6,036 bases of DNA from an uncultured Actinomyces sp. (GTDB taxonomy: Bacteria > Actinomycetota > Actinomycetes > Actinomycetales > Actinomycetaceae), in NCBI GenBank assembly GCA_915069725.1, contig CAJZFF010000126.1:1-6036 (forward strand). Direction: 5' to 3'. Shown one piece after another: positions 1 through 5,569 of the stretch; positions within the stretch are counted from its first letter, which is position 1; every line of letters starts with the position of its first letter. The translations under genes were made by a program, and so were the position numbers. The notes beneath the pieces are model-generated. The model was given only the letters and a program-made list of their open reading frames with translations, had not been told where the DNA came from and did no database searches.

Positions 1-247
1 CGAGCGCGGCGCCACGACCGGGGCCAAGCGTCACGAGGCCCGGAAGGCCCTGGCTCGCATTGAGCGCAAGATGGAGCGCTCGGCCCAGACCGTCGCCGCG
101 CTGCACGTGCGCATGGAGGAGGTCTCGGCTGATCTGGCCAGGGTGGGAGAGCTGGCTGAGCTGGGTCGCGAGCTCGTAGCCGCTCAGACGGCCCATGCCG
201 ATCTGGAGGAGCAGTGGCTCGAGGCGGCGGAGGCGCTGGAGGCCTGA
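1..247 (+). CDS. C-terminal end of an ABC-F family ATPase (partial)
   Basis: The reading frame enters from the left edge (first complete codon at base 2) and ends at TGA 245-247, leaving 81 residues of a C-terminus. The sequence is a charged, Ala/Glu/Arg/Leu-rich helical stretch: ARKALARIERKMERSAQ, then a short turn, then a second helix ending in LEEQWLEAAEALEA. Two antiparallel helices with 'ARK.L.RIER' and a terminal 'LEE.WLEAAE.LE' are typical of the coiled-coil C-terminal domain of ABC-F proteins (Uup/EttA-like, soluble, ribosome-associated, two ATPase domains, no membrane part). Both ATPase domains would lie to the left of the window, so the family call rests on the tail alone. It is convergent with the next gene across 112 bp (248-359), where I see only a weak 7-bp inverted repeat (257-263 / 290-296, 26-base loop) and no clear terminator. 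Another coiled-coil protein cannot be excluded. Confidence 0.7.
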   Translation, partial: ERGATTGAKRHEARKALARIERKMERSAQTVAALHVRMEEVSADLARVGELAELGRELVAAQTAHADLEEQWLEAAEALEA

Positions 248-359
248 GGGATGGTGCCTCCGCGCCCTGGCGGTACTTCGTCGCTGGAAGCGGAGGGGAG
301 GGATCGGGGAGGTGGGTGGCGACGTCGCTGCTCACGAACGCCCGGGCCGTCTGCGCCGA

Positions 360-905
360 TCAGACGACGGGGGCGACCTGGCGGGCCAGCTCGACGAGAT
401 GATCCAGGTTGGGGGCGATGTCCTCGGCGGCGGCGCCCCACAGGCGCATGACCAGGTCCACCGGGACCGTGGGCAGTCCCGCCAGCCTCAGGACGACGAC
501 GCCCTGGGTGGGGCCGTTGGACTCGTAGAAGGCGGAGAACCCCACCATGTCCGGGCCCGGCCGCAGGCGTACCAGCTCGGCCTCGGGCAGGAGCGCGGCG
601 ACGATCTGGCGCTGGGTGGCACGGCGTCCCTCCTTGGAGCCGTCATCCTTGGCGATCTCCAGGCTGAGGTCGATGACGAAGGGCGGGTGGGCGACGTCGT
701 CGATATGCATGAGACGGGCGAAGCGGCCCTGGCGCTCCATGGCCTGCAGCTCGTTGAGCAGGGACTCCAGCTCGGAGCGCCACTGCGGCCCGGTCACTCC
801 CAGGTGGGCGCTGCGGTGCCTGGCCTCCTCCCGCGCCCATCCCGGCGGTGGGAAGGGCGGGATGATCACCCATCGCTGGGGATCAGGAGTGACCGCGATC
901 TGCAC
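360..905 (-). CDS. Conserved-looking hypothetical protein, 181 aa
   Basis: I do not recognise this family. The start is GTG at 905-903, chosen because GGAAGGA (919-913) sits 7 bases upstream; the stop is TGA at 362-360. Codons are strongly G/C-ending, which marks this strand as the coding one against the long overlapping + strand frames. The protein has no signal peptide or membrane segment. It opens with a Pro/Trp-rich stretch (DPQRWVIIPPFPPPGW), continues with a helical charged part around residues 40-65 (WRSELESLLNELQAMERQG), then an alternating hydrophobic region around 66-145 (HPPFVIDLSLEIA; MVGFSAFYESN; GVVVLRLAGLPTVPVDLVMRLWG) that looks like an alpha/beta or beta-sheet fold, and ends with a helix (LDHLVELARQVAPVV). 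The expected product is a small cytosolic protein. It is transcribed divergently from the FHA/kinase operon, sharing a 67-bp intergenic region, so a functional link is possible but not shown. Confidence 0.8.
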   Translation of the reverse strand: MQIAVTPDPQRWVIIPPFPPPGWAREEARHRSAHLGVTGPQWRSELESLLNELQAMERQGRFARLMHIDDVAHPPFVIDLSLEIAKDDGSKEGRRATQRQIVAALLPEAELVRLRPGPDMVGFSAFYESNGPTQGVVVLRLAGLPTVPVDLVMRLWGAAAEDIAPNLDHLVELARQVAPVV

Positions 906-912
906 TGTGTGT

Positions 913-919
913 TCCTTCC
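913..919 (-). promoter_or_regulatory. Ribosome binding site deciding the GTG start of the 181-aa gene
   Basis: On the - strand the sequence reads GGAAGGA, then 7 bases, then GTG at 905. This near-consensus Shine-Dalgarno fixes a GTG start for the gene; no ATG lies at a comparable position. Confidence 0.75.
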
Positions 920-957
920 GAGACCTCGTCCGACTGCGAGGCAGTGGGCCGGGCGCC

Positions 958-963
958 TACCAT
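958..963 (+). promoter_or_regulatory. Candidate -10 element of the FHA/kinase operon
   Basis: TACCAT matches the actinobacterial TANNNT pattern and ends 9 bases before the ATG at 973. That ATG has no Shine-Dalgarno, so transcription starting at or just before it would give a leaderless or nearly leaderless mRNA. No good -35 is visible (around 935-940 reads TGCGAG). The match is short and the region is only 67 bp, so this is tentative. Confidence 0.3.
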
Positions 964-972
964 GTCTGTCCT

Positions 973-1716
973 ATGAGGACCCGAGAGCGACATACGACAA
1001 TTATGCCTGCATCCGCACGCCGACGTGTGGTCCGCGTGCTGGTGGATGCGGGGCTCATCATCGCACTGTGTGCCGTCACGGAGCGCTGCTGTGGAATCTT
1101 ATTCGCTGTCGGGGCGGTTGTGCTGCTTATTGCTGTGATGACTGCCATGATGGCAATGACAGGCGCCACACCCGGCGGGCTGGTGACGGGGGTCCGGCTG
1201 CGGAGGGTGGCGGACACCAACGGTCCCCCTGGACGCTCTGCGGTGATTTACGTCGCATTTTTAGGCCTCTCTTTGGTGGCAACCGCAGGTCTGGCCCCCC
1301 TGGTGTTGTGGATCCTCTCACTATGGCGTGCTGAACAGCGCACCTGGTTCGACCGACTGGCCGGAACGGTTCTTCTCAGCGCCAGGCCGACCTCGGTGAC
1401 GGCCTGCTCCCTGGTGGTTGAGGGCTCAGTAATCCCAGTTCTGGGGCCGATTGTTCTCGGGCGCCGGCCGGCCCCGATCGAGTCCCACCCCGATGCGCAG
1501 CTCGTCGCGGTGCTCCGTTCGGAGGACTCCGTGTCCAAGACGCACGCCCTGTTCGTGCCCGCTTCGGATGGGGTACTCGTCACAGATCTGGGCTCGACGA
1601 ACGGAACCCACATCGAGGACGAGGAGGGCGTTCACCGACTCTCACCCGGCCGACCGGAGTACGTGCACCGGGGACGGCAGGCATACTTGGGTGACGGTGT
1701 CTGTATCGTCCGTTGA
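973..1716 (+). CDS. RDD-family membrane protein with C-terminal FHA domain
   Basis: This 247-residue protein appears to join a membrane anchor to a phosphothreonine reader. Residues about 15-135 look like an RDD domain: basic start and Arg/Asp at the first membrane helix (RRRVVRVLVDAGLIIAL), two close hydrophobic segments (about 22-36 and 41-62), the typical TPGGLVTGVRLRRV loop (66-79), a PGR motif, a third segment (about 90-117) and the closing RTWFDRLAGTVLL (123-135). Residues about 140-247 form an FHA domain with LGRR (162-165), SVSKTH (186-191) and STNGT (208-212), the usual phosphopeptide-contact positions. RDD domains occur in membrane proteins of mostly unknown or transport function; FHA binds phospho-Thr, so the protein probably recruits phosphoproteins to the membrane. 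The start is uncertain: ATG 973 fits a leaderless transcript, ATG 1003 is the alternative, and neither has a Shine-Dalgarno. The earlier in-frame extension back to 547 runs antisense to the 181-aa gene and is discarded. Two rare TTA leucine codons (1099, 1261) lie in the membrane part. It is first in an operon; the next gene begins 11 bases after its stop. Confidence 0.85.
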   Translation: MRTRERHTTIMPASARRRVVRVLVDAGLIIALCAVTERCCGILFAVGAVVLLIAVMTAMMAMTGATPGGLVTGVRLRRVADTNGPPGRSAVIYVAFLGLSLVATAGLAPLVLWILSLWRAEQRTWFDRLAGTVLLSARPTSVTACSLVVEGSVIPVLGPIVLGRRPAPIESHPDAQLVAVLRSEDSVSKTHALFVPASDGVLVTDLGSTNGTHIEDEEGVHRLSPGRPEYVHRGRQAYLGDGVCIVR

Positions 1717-1720
1717 GGAG
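1716..1720 (+). promoter_or_regulatory. Ribosome binding site of the large FHA gene
   Basis: AGGAG begins on the last base of the upstream TGA stop and is followed by AAAA and two adjacent ATGs at 1725 and 1728. Spacing is 4 bases to the first and 7 to the second, so 1728 is preferred. An in-frame TTG at 1713 lies upstream of this site and is unlikely to be the start. Confidence 0.7.
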
Positions 1721-1727
1721 AAAAATG

Positions 1728-3887
1728 ATGACAAACAGCCCGAACAGCAGCGCGAACAACGAGGTCTGGTGGACCGAGGGTTCGTGGACAGGCGTGGTCA
1801 CGCCACGTGCTGTGATGATCCTGCCCCCGTCGGTGCCGCAGGACCTCACCGAGCGCCTGTGGCGGCTGCTGCGCAGTGAGGAGGCCTCGCTGACGCGGGC
1901 CCTGGATGAGCTCGTGATGGGGATGGGCGGACGTCTGGGTGCGATCCCGGACTTCGTGCTCGCCGTCTCGGCGCCCGAGGACGTCTTCCACGTGGCGCTG
2001 CGTGGTGCCCCGCAGATGGAGGTCGACGGCAAGGCGCTGGACGCCTCCGCGGTCACCACCTGGTTCGAGACGACGGTGACCGCCCCCAACTCGGTCATCG
2101 TCAGCGCGCCCGACGGCGCCGGACAGGTGCGCCGCCCGGCGGTCGACGCCGTCGTGAGCACCGGCCACCTGGTGCTGCGTGGATCGGAGAAGTCGAGCGG
2201 GACCCCGTCCCCCAGCCGTGCATCGTCGAAGGGGTCCGGTGACTCCGACGACGATGACCCTGACCCGGCTGGTCCTGACTACTCCACCGCTTCTGCCGGT
2301 TCCGCCGGAACCCCCGCTGCTGCCGTGAGGACCTCTCGGTCCTCCCGTCGGGCATCGCGTCGCGCCTCGCGCCGTCAGTCCGCCTCGTCGGACCACTCGG
2401 AGCAGGACGACTCGTCTGAAGGGGCGCCTGCCGAGACCGCTGAATCCGCCGACGTCGTCGACGACCTCATCGAGATCGCGCAGGACAACGCCGAGCAGCA
2501 GGCCCTCGATGGTGCCGAGCTCGCCGCGTCCCTCGAGAGCGCCGAGGCCGCTGAAGCCGCCGGTCAGTCGGAGGACTCCGCTGAGGACTCCGATGCTGCT
2601 GAGGAGTCGGCCCTGATCGCCGACTCCGAGGGACCCGCTGACCTGCTGGCCGTCGTGGCCGGCATCTCCGAGGCCCCTGAGGCGACTGAGGTGACGCCGT
2701 CGCCCGAGCTGCCCGAGTCCTCCGAGACTCCCGACGAGACCCCGGACGCCCAGGCCCCTGAGGCCGCCGAGGTCGCCACTGAGTCCTCACCGGAGACCTC
2801 CGATGAGGATCTGCTGATCGCCCCCGTCTTCGATATCCCGGCCCTGCCGATCCCCTCCGCTCAGGAGGCAGAGGCCATGATCCCGCCCCCTCCGCCCCCG
2901 TCGAGCGAGGATCTTGAGGCTGCTGGTATCAAGGACGCTGCCGCCGAGGTCACCGAGGTCGCCCAGACCCCGGCCGACTTCGTGCCCGTTGAGGCCGCCG
3001 AGGCCGCCGTGGTCGCGGAGGCCACTGCTGTTGCCGAGGCCGCCGCGCAGGCGCACGCCGAGGAAGAGCCCGTACGCTCCGGGGACCACGACGGACAGAC
3101 CATCAACAGTCTGCCCGACGACCTCTCCCAGGAGCTGCGCGCCGAGCTGCTCAACCAGGGGCTCGGTCCCCTGGAGCCGAGCCAGTCGGCGGAGGTTGTC
3201 GAGTCGCCCGAATCCGCGGCCGTGGATGCCGCAATGGTCGAGGTCGTGCAGCCCTCCGGCGGCGAGCCGGCGACTGCCGAGCTCGGTCGCGGGGACCACG
3301 ACGGACAGACCATCAACGGTCTGCCCGAGGACCTGGTCGGCGAGCTCGTCTCCCTCGTGGGAACCGGGCCCTCCAGCCCGGCGTCCCCGGTCTCGGCGAG
3401 CTCTCCCAGCGAACCCGACGCCATCCGGATCGTGCTGTCGGCGGTGTGCCCCCAGGGCCACCCCAACCCCACGAACTACACCGTGTGCCGCGTCTGCGGA
3501 GCTGAGCTCAACCGTCCGGCCAAGTCGGTGGCCTGCCCCCCTCTGGGGCGCGTGGTCACCTCCGGCGGCGAGAGCATCGAGCTCAACCGTCCCCTCCTGG
3601 TGGGTCGCAACCCTGTGGCCGACGACATCACCAGCGTCGCGGAGGTACCCCTCCGTCCGCTGATCGTCGCCAGTCCCAACCAGCTCGTCTCCCGCAACCA
3701 CATCCTCATCGACCTGGATGCGTGGAGCGTTCTGGCCCAGGACCTGGGCAACTGCAATGGCACTGTTCTCAACCGCCAGAACGAGGCGCCCGTGCGCCTG
3801 TCCTCGGCGAATCCGGTGCTCCTGCGCAGTGGAGACGTCCTCGACCTCGGCGATGGCCAGACCCTCGCCTTTGAGAACCTCCCCTGA
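1728..3887 (+). CDS. Large FHA-domain protein with acidic linker and zinc ribbon, 719 aa
   Basis: A four-part soluble protein. (1) Residues 1 to about 145 form a globular, unrecognised domain beginning EVWWTEGSWTGVV, helical in the middle (LTERLWRLLRSEEASLTRALDELV). (2) Residues about 150-560 are low complexity, rich in Ala, Glu, Asp, Ser and Pro, interrupted by a basic RRAS-RRAS-RRQS block (207-218), a six-proline run (386-391) and two copies of GDHDGQTIN (452-460, 522-530). (3) A zinc-ribbon-like segment has Cys574, Cys587-x2-Cys590 and perhaps Cys603 or His578 (CPQGHPNPTNYTVCRVCG). (4) The C-terminal FHA domain (about 610-719) has VGRN (625-628), SRNH (655-658) and NCNGT (675-679); Cys replaces the more usual Thr before the Asn-Gly. 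There is no signal peptide or membrane segment. FHA domains bind phosphothreonine, so with the kinase immediately downstream this is probably its substrate, partner or scaffold (inference). Its stop overlaps the kinase ATG (TGATG), suggesting translational coupling. ATG 1725 is an alternative start adding one Met. Confidence 0.88.
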   Translation: MTNSPNSSANNEVWWTEGSWTGVVTPRAVMILPPSVPQDLTERLWRLLRSEEASLTRALDELVMGMGGRLGAIPDFVLAVSAPEDVFHVALRGAPQMEVDGKALDASAVTTWFETTVTAPNSVIVSAPDGAGQVRRPAVDAVVSTGHLVLRGSEKSSGTPSPSRASSKGSGDSDDDDPDPAGPDYSTASAGSAGTPAAAVRTSRSSRRASRRASRRQSASSDHSEQDDSSEGAPAETAESADVVDDLIEIAQDNAEQQALDGAELAASLESAEAAEAAGQSEDSAEDSDAAEESALIADSEGPADLLAVVAGISEAPEATEVTPSPELPESSETPDETPDAQAPEAAEVATESSPETSDEDLLIAPVFDIPALPIPSAQEAEAMIPPPPPPSSEDLEAAGIKDAAAEVTEVAQTPADFVPVEAAEAAVVAEATAVAEAAAQAHAEEEPVRSGDHDGQTINSLPDDLSQELRAELLNQGLGPLEPSQSAEVVESPESAAVDAAMVEVVQPSGGEPATAELGRGDHDGQTINGLPEDLVGELVSLVGTGPSSPASPVSASSPSEPDAIRIVLSAVCPQGHPNPTNYTVCRVCGAELNRPAKSVACPPLGRVVTSGGESIELNRPLLVGRNPVADDITSVAEVPLRPLIVASPNQLVSRNHILIDLDAWSVLAQDLGNCNGTVLNRQNEAPVRLSSANPVLLRSGDVLDLGDGQTLAFENLP
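2346..2381 (+). repeat. Three tandem 12-bp units coding RRAS, RRAS, RRQS
   Basis: Three consecutive in-frame 12-base units (2346-2357, 2358-2369, 2370-2381) encode RRAS, RRAS and RRQS at residues 207-218 of the large FHA protein, preceded by RTSRSS. This is the one strongly basic patch inside a linker of several hundred acidic residues. The units differ at synonymous positions, so the protein motif is kept more strictly than the DNA. Confidence 0.7.
3081..3124 (+). repeat. Direct repeat copy 1 encoding GDHDGQTINSLPDDL
   Basis: These 44 bases recur at 3291-3334 with two mismatches (A/G at unit position 28, C/G at position 39); the first 27 bases are identical. In the protein this copy is residues 452-466, with the candidate acceptor threonine at 458. 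The copies are 210 bases, exactly 70 codons, apart in the same frame. Confidence 0.9.
3291..3334 (+). repeat. Direct repeat copy 2 encoding GDHDGQTINGLPEDL
   Basis: Second copy of the 44-base direct repeat, encoding residues 522-536 with the threonine at 528. It lies about 38 residues before the zinc ribbon. The flanking helical residues (EDLVGELVSLVG here, DDLSQELRAELLNQG in copy 1) are only loosely alike, so conservation is concentrated on the motif itself. Confidence 0.9.
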
Positions 3888-5365
3888 TGCTGGATCACAA
3901 GGGACCGCCTCCGGTCATCTCCGGGTTCACGTACCTGGAGAGACTCGGAGCGGGAGGCTACTCCACGGTCTACCTCTTCGAGCAGCACATGCCCCGCCGC
4001 GAGGTCGCGGTCAAGGTCATGAACGCTGACGTGGAGGACAAGACCGCCTCCCGCTTCGAGTCGGAGGCGAACCTCATGGCGCGGGTCTCCTCCCACCCGG
4101 CCATCCTGTCCATCTACGGCGCGGGCGTCTCCGCCGATGGCCACCCATTCCTGGTCATGGAGTACTGCCCGCCGCCGCAGCTGGGTGCCATCTTGCGCCA
4201 GGGTCCCCTCAATGTCGCTGAGACCCTGTCCACGGCGATTCAGATCGCCGGAGCGGTGGAGACCGCTCACCGGGCCGGCATCGTCCACCGGGACATCAAG
4301 CCCGCCAACATCCTGTTCACCACCTACCGCCGTCCGGTGCTCTCCGACTTCGGCATCTCCGCCATGAGCGGCCCGGAGGGGGCCGAGGAGCTGCGGGGGA
4401 TGAGCGTGCCCTGGGCTCCCCCCGAGCAGCTGGTGGGGATGCGCTCGGCCAATCCGGCCTCCGACATCTACTCCCTGGGCGCGACCACCTTCGCGATGCT
4501 CACGGGGCGCAGCCCCTTCGAGACCGACGGCATCCCGGACGTCTACGAGCTCTCGCGCCGTATCGTCAAGGACCCCCTGCCGCCGCTGGGGCGTCAGGAC
4601 GCCCCGCCGTCATTGCACCGCGTGCTGTCGGTGGCGATGGACAAGAACCCGGACTCGCGCTACCCGACGGCGCTGGCCTTCGCCCGTGCACTCCAGCAGG
4701 TCCAGGCCGAGCTCGACCTGCCGATCACGACGGTCGACCTGTTCCAGGAGCCGGACAAGGCCGCGAAGTCCGCCCGGCGCCCCAACCCCGACGAGGCCGA
4801 TACCGCCACGAAGATGGGGGTCTTCAACCAGGTCGACGTCACCAGCGAGCACATCGCCATGCGGGTGGAGCCCGACAGCGAGGACAAGGGCTCGTCGTCG
4901 GACTCGGAGGCCGGTGAGTCGAGCCGCCCCAACCGCATGCGGGCCGTACTGACCGGTCTGCTGGTCGTGGCCATGGTCGCCGCCGTCGTCGCCGCGATCG
5001 TCGTCTCCCAGAACCAGGACAAGCAGAAGAAGCCCAACAACCCCATTGCCACGATCGCCCCGCAGCCCGATGCCAACCCCCTGCAGGCCTCGGTGCCCAT
5101 GGTGGGCGATATCGTCGGTGAGGCTCAGGGCGACGGCACGGTGAAGTTCAGCTGGGGTGAGCCGGAGACGAACTGGTCCGGCAGCTACCTCTACCGGGTC
5201 AAGCTGCCCGACGAGGAGACCGAGGTGGACTCCACCCGCACCAACGAGGTCACCGTCAACGCCCAACCGGCGCGCACCTGCCTGGAGGTCACCGCGGTGC
5301 GCTCGGACGGTAAGGCGTCTCAGGCCAAGACCGCCTGCGTCAACACCCCTGAGGACGCCTCCTGA
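3887..5365 (+). CDS. Membrane Ser/Thr protein kinase with extracytoplasmic FN3-like domain
   Basis: A 492-residue receptor-type kinase (Hanks-type, PknB-like). The catalytic domain (about 14-270) has the glycine loop LGAGGYSTVYL (20-30), ATP-binding Lys43 in VAVKVM, the helix-C Glu60, the catalytic loop HRDIKPAN (134-141) with Asp136, DFG (154-156) and APPE (177-180), so it should be active and Ser/Thr-specific. The activation segment 154-180 contains no Thr; the usual GT-x-x-Y-x-x-PE region reads GMSVPWAPPE. A juxtamembrane linker (about 280-348) carries DEADTATKMG and an acidic serine-rich stretch. One membrane helix (about 351-373) is followed by Lys/Gln/Asn residues and an outside region. 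Residues about 405-486 resemble an FN3 beta-sandwich (VKFSWGEPETNWSGSYLYRV; TCLEVTAVRSDGK), with Cys465 and Cys484 positioned for a disulfide. PASTA repeats, usual in PknB, are absent. ATG 3887 overlaps the upstream TGA by one base and lacks a strong Shine-Dalgarno, consistent with coupled translation. It is last in the operon. Confidence 0.93.
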   Translation: MLDHKGPPPVISGFTYLERLGAGGYSTVYLFEQHMPRREVAVKVMNADVEDKTASRFESEANLMARVSSHPAILSIYGAGVSADGHPFLVMEYCPPPQLGAILRQGPLNVAETLSTAIQIAGAVETAHRAGIVHRDIKPANILFTTYRRPVLSDFGISAMSGPEGAEELRGMSVPWAPPEQLVGMRSANPASDIYSLGATTFAMLTGRSPFETDGIPDVYELSRRIVKDPLPPLGRQDAPPSLHRVLSVAMDKNPDSRYPTALAFARALQQVQAELDLPITTVDLFQEPDKAAKSARRPNPDEADTATKMGVFNQVDVTSEHIAMRVEPDSEDKGSSSDSEAGESSRPNRMRAVLTGLLVVAMVAAVVAAIVVSQNQDKQKKPNNPIATIAPQPDANPLQASVPMVGDIVGEAQGDGTVKFSWGEPETNWSGSYLYRVKLPDEETEVDSTRTNEVTVNAQPARTCLEVTAVRSDGKASQAKTACVNTPEDAS

Positions 5366-5461
5366 GCCCGGTCGCTCGGAGTCGGGATGGTGCCCGGCAC
5401 GTCCTGCACGAGGTGCGGGAGAGGCGGGAGCTACTGGGAAAGGTCCGGGATCAGTCCACCC

Positions 5462-5492
5462 GCGGTGCCACCTTCACCGAACCATGCACCGC
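5462..5492. other. Weak inverted repeat in the convergent gap
   Basis: GCGGTGC (5462-5468) and GCACCGC (5486-5492) are perfect inverse complements around a 17-base interval. This is a 7-bp GC stem with a long loop and no T-run, 97 bases after the kinase stop. It could be an auxiliary transcription end or 3' structure, or chance in GC-rich DNA. Apart from this and the stronger hairpin downstream I see nothing in the 204-bp gap 5366-5569. Confidence 0.25.
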
Positions 5493-5509
5493 TGAGCCCC
5501 ATAGACACC

Positions 5510-5543
5510 GGGGCCCGCACTCCTTGAAGGGAGTGCGGGCCCC
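5510..5543. terminator. Perfect 14-bp GC hairpin between convergent genes
   Basis: GGGGCCCGCACTCC (5510-5523) pairs exactly with GGAGTGCGGGCCCC (5530-5543) around the 6-base loop TTGAAG. It lies 144 bases past the kinase stop and 26 bases past the stop of the - strand FHA gene, so it most likely ends the - strand transcript and may stop + strand read-through as well. Neither side has a true T-run, which is common for actinobacterial terminators. Confidence 0.85.
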
Positions 5544-5569
5544 AGCGCTTGAGGGAACCGGTACAGAGC

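Noticed and set aside
257..296. Inverted repeat CCTCCGC / GCGGAGG after the ABC-F gene as a terminator
   Set aside because: Only 7 bp with a 26-base loop and no T-run; likely chance in GC-rich sequence.
348..366. CGTCTG / CAGACG stem overlapping the stop of the 181-aa gene
   Set aside because: A 6-bp stem overlapping coding sequence with no T-run; too weak to call.
547..972. N-terminal extension of the RDD-FHA frame
   Set aside because: The extension is antisense to the 181-aa gene and encodes Arg/Ser-rich nonsense; recognisable RDD sequence only begins after 973.
195..1334. Long + strand open frame covering the 181-aa gene and the start of the RDD gene
   Set aside because: It runs antisense to a gene with a strong ribosome site and then out of frame through the RDD domain; its product is Gly/Arg-rich without any domain, typical of shadow frames in GC-rich DNA.
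2787..3701. 304-codon open frame on the - strand opposite the large FHA gene
   Set aside because: It is the complement of Ala/Glu/Ser-rich coding sequence; it has Gly/Leu/Arg/Asp-biased low-complexity content, no domain, and the + strand carries a zinc ribbon and FHA in the same place.
4610..5266. 218-codon open frame on the - strand opposite the kinase
   Set aside because: It lies wholly within the kinase gene, opposite conserved kinase, membrane and FN3 sequence, with no motif of its own.
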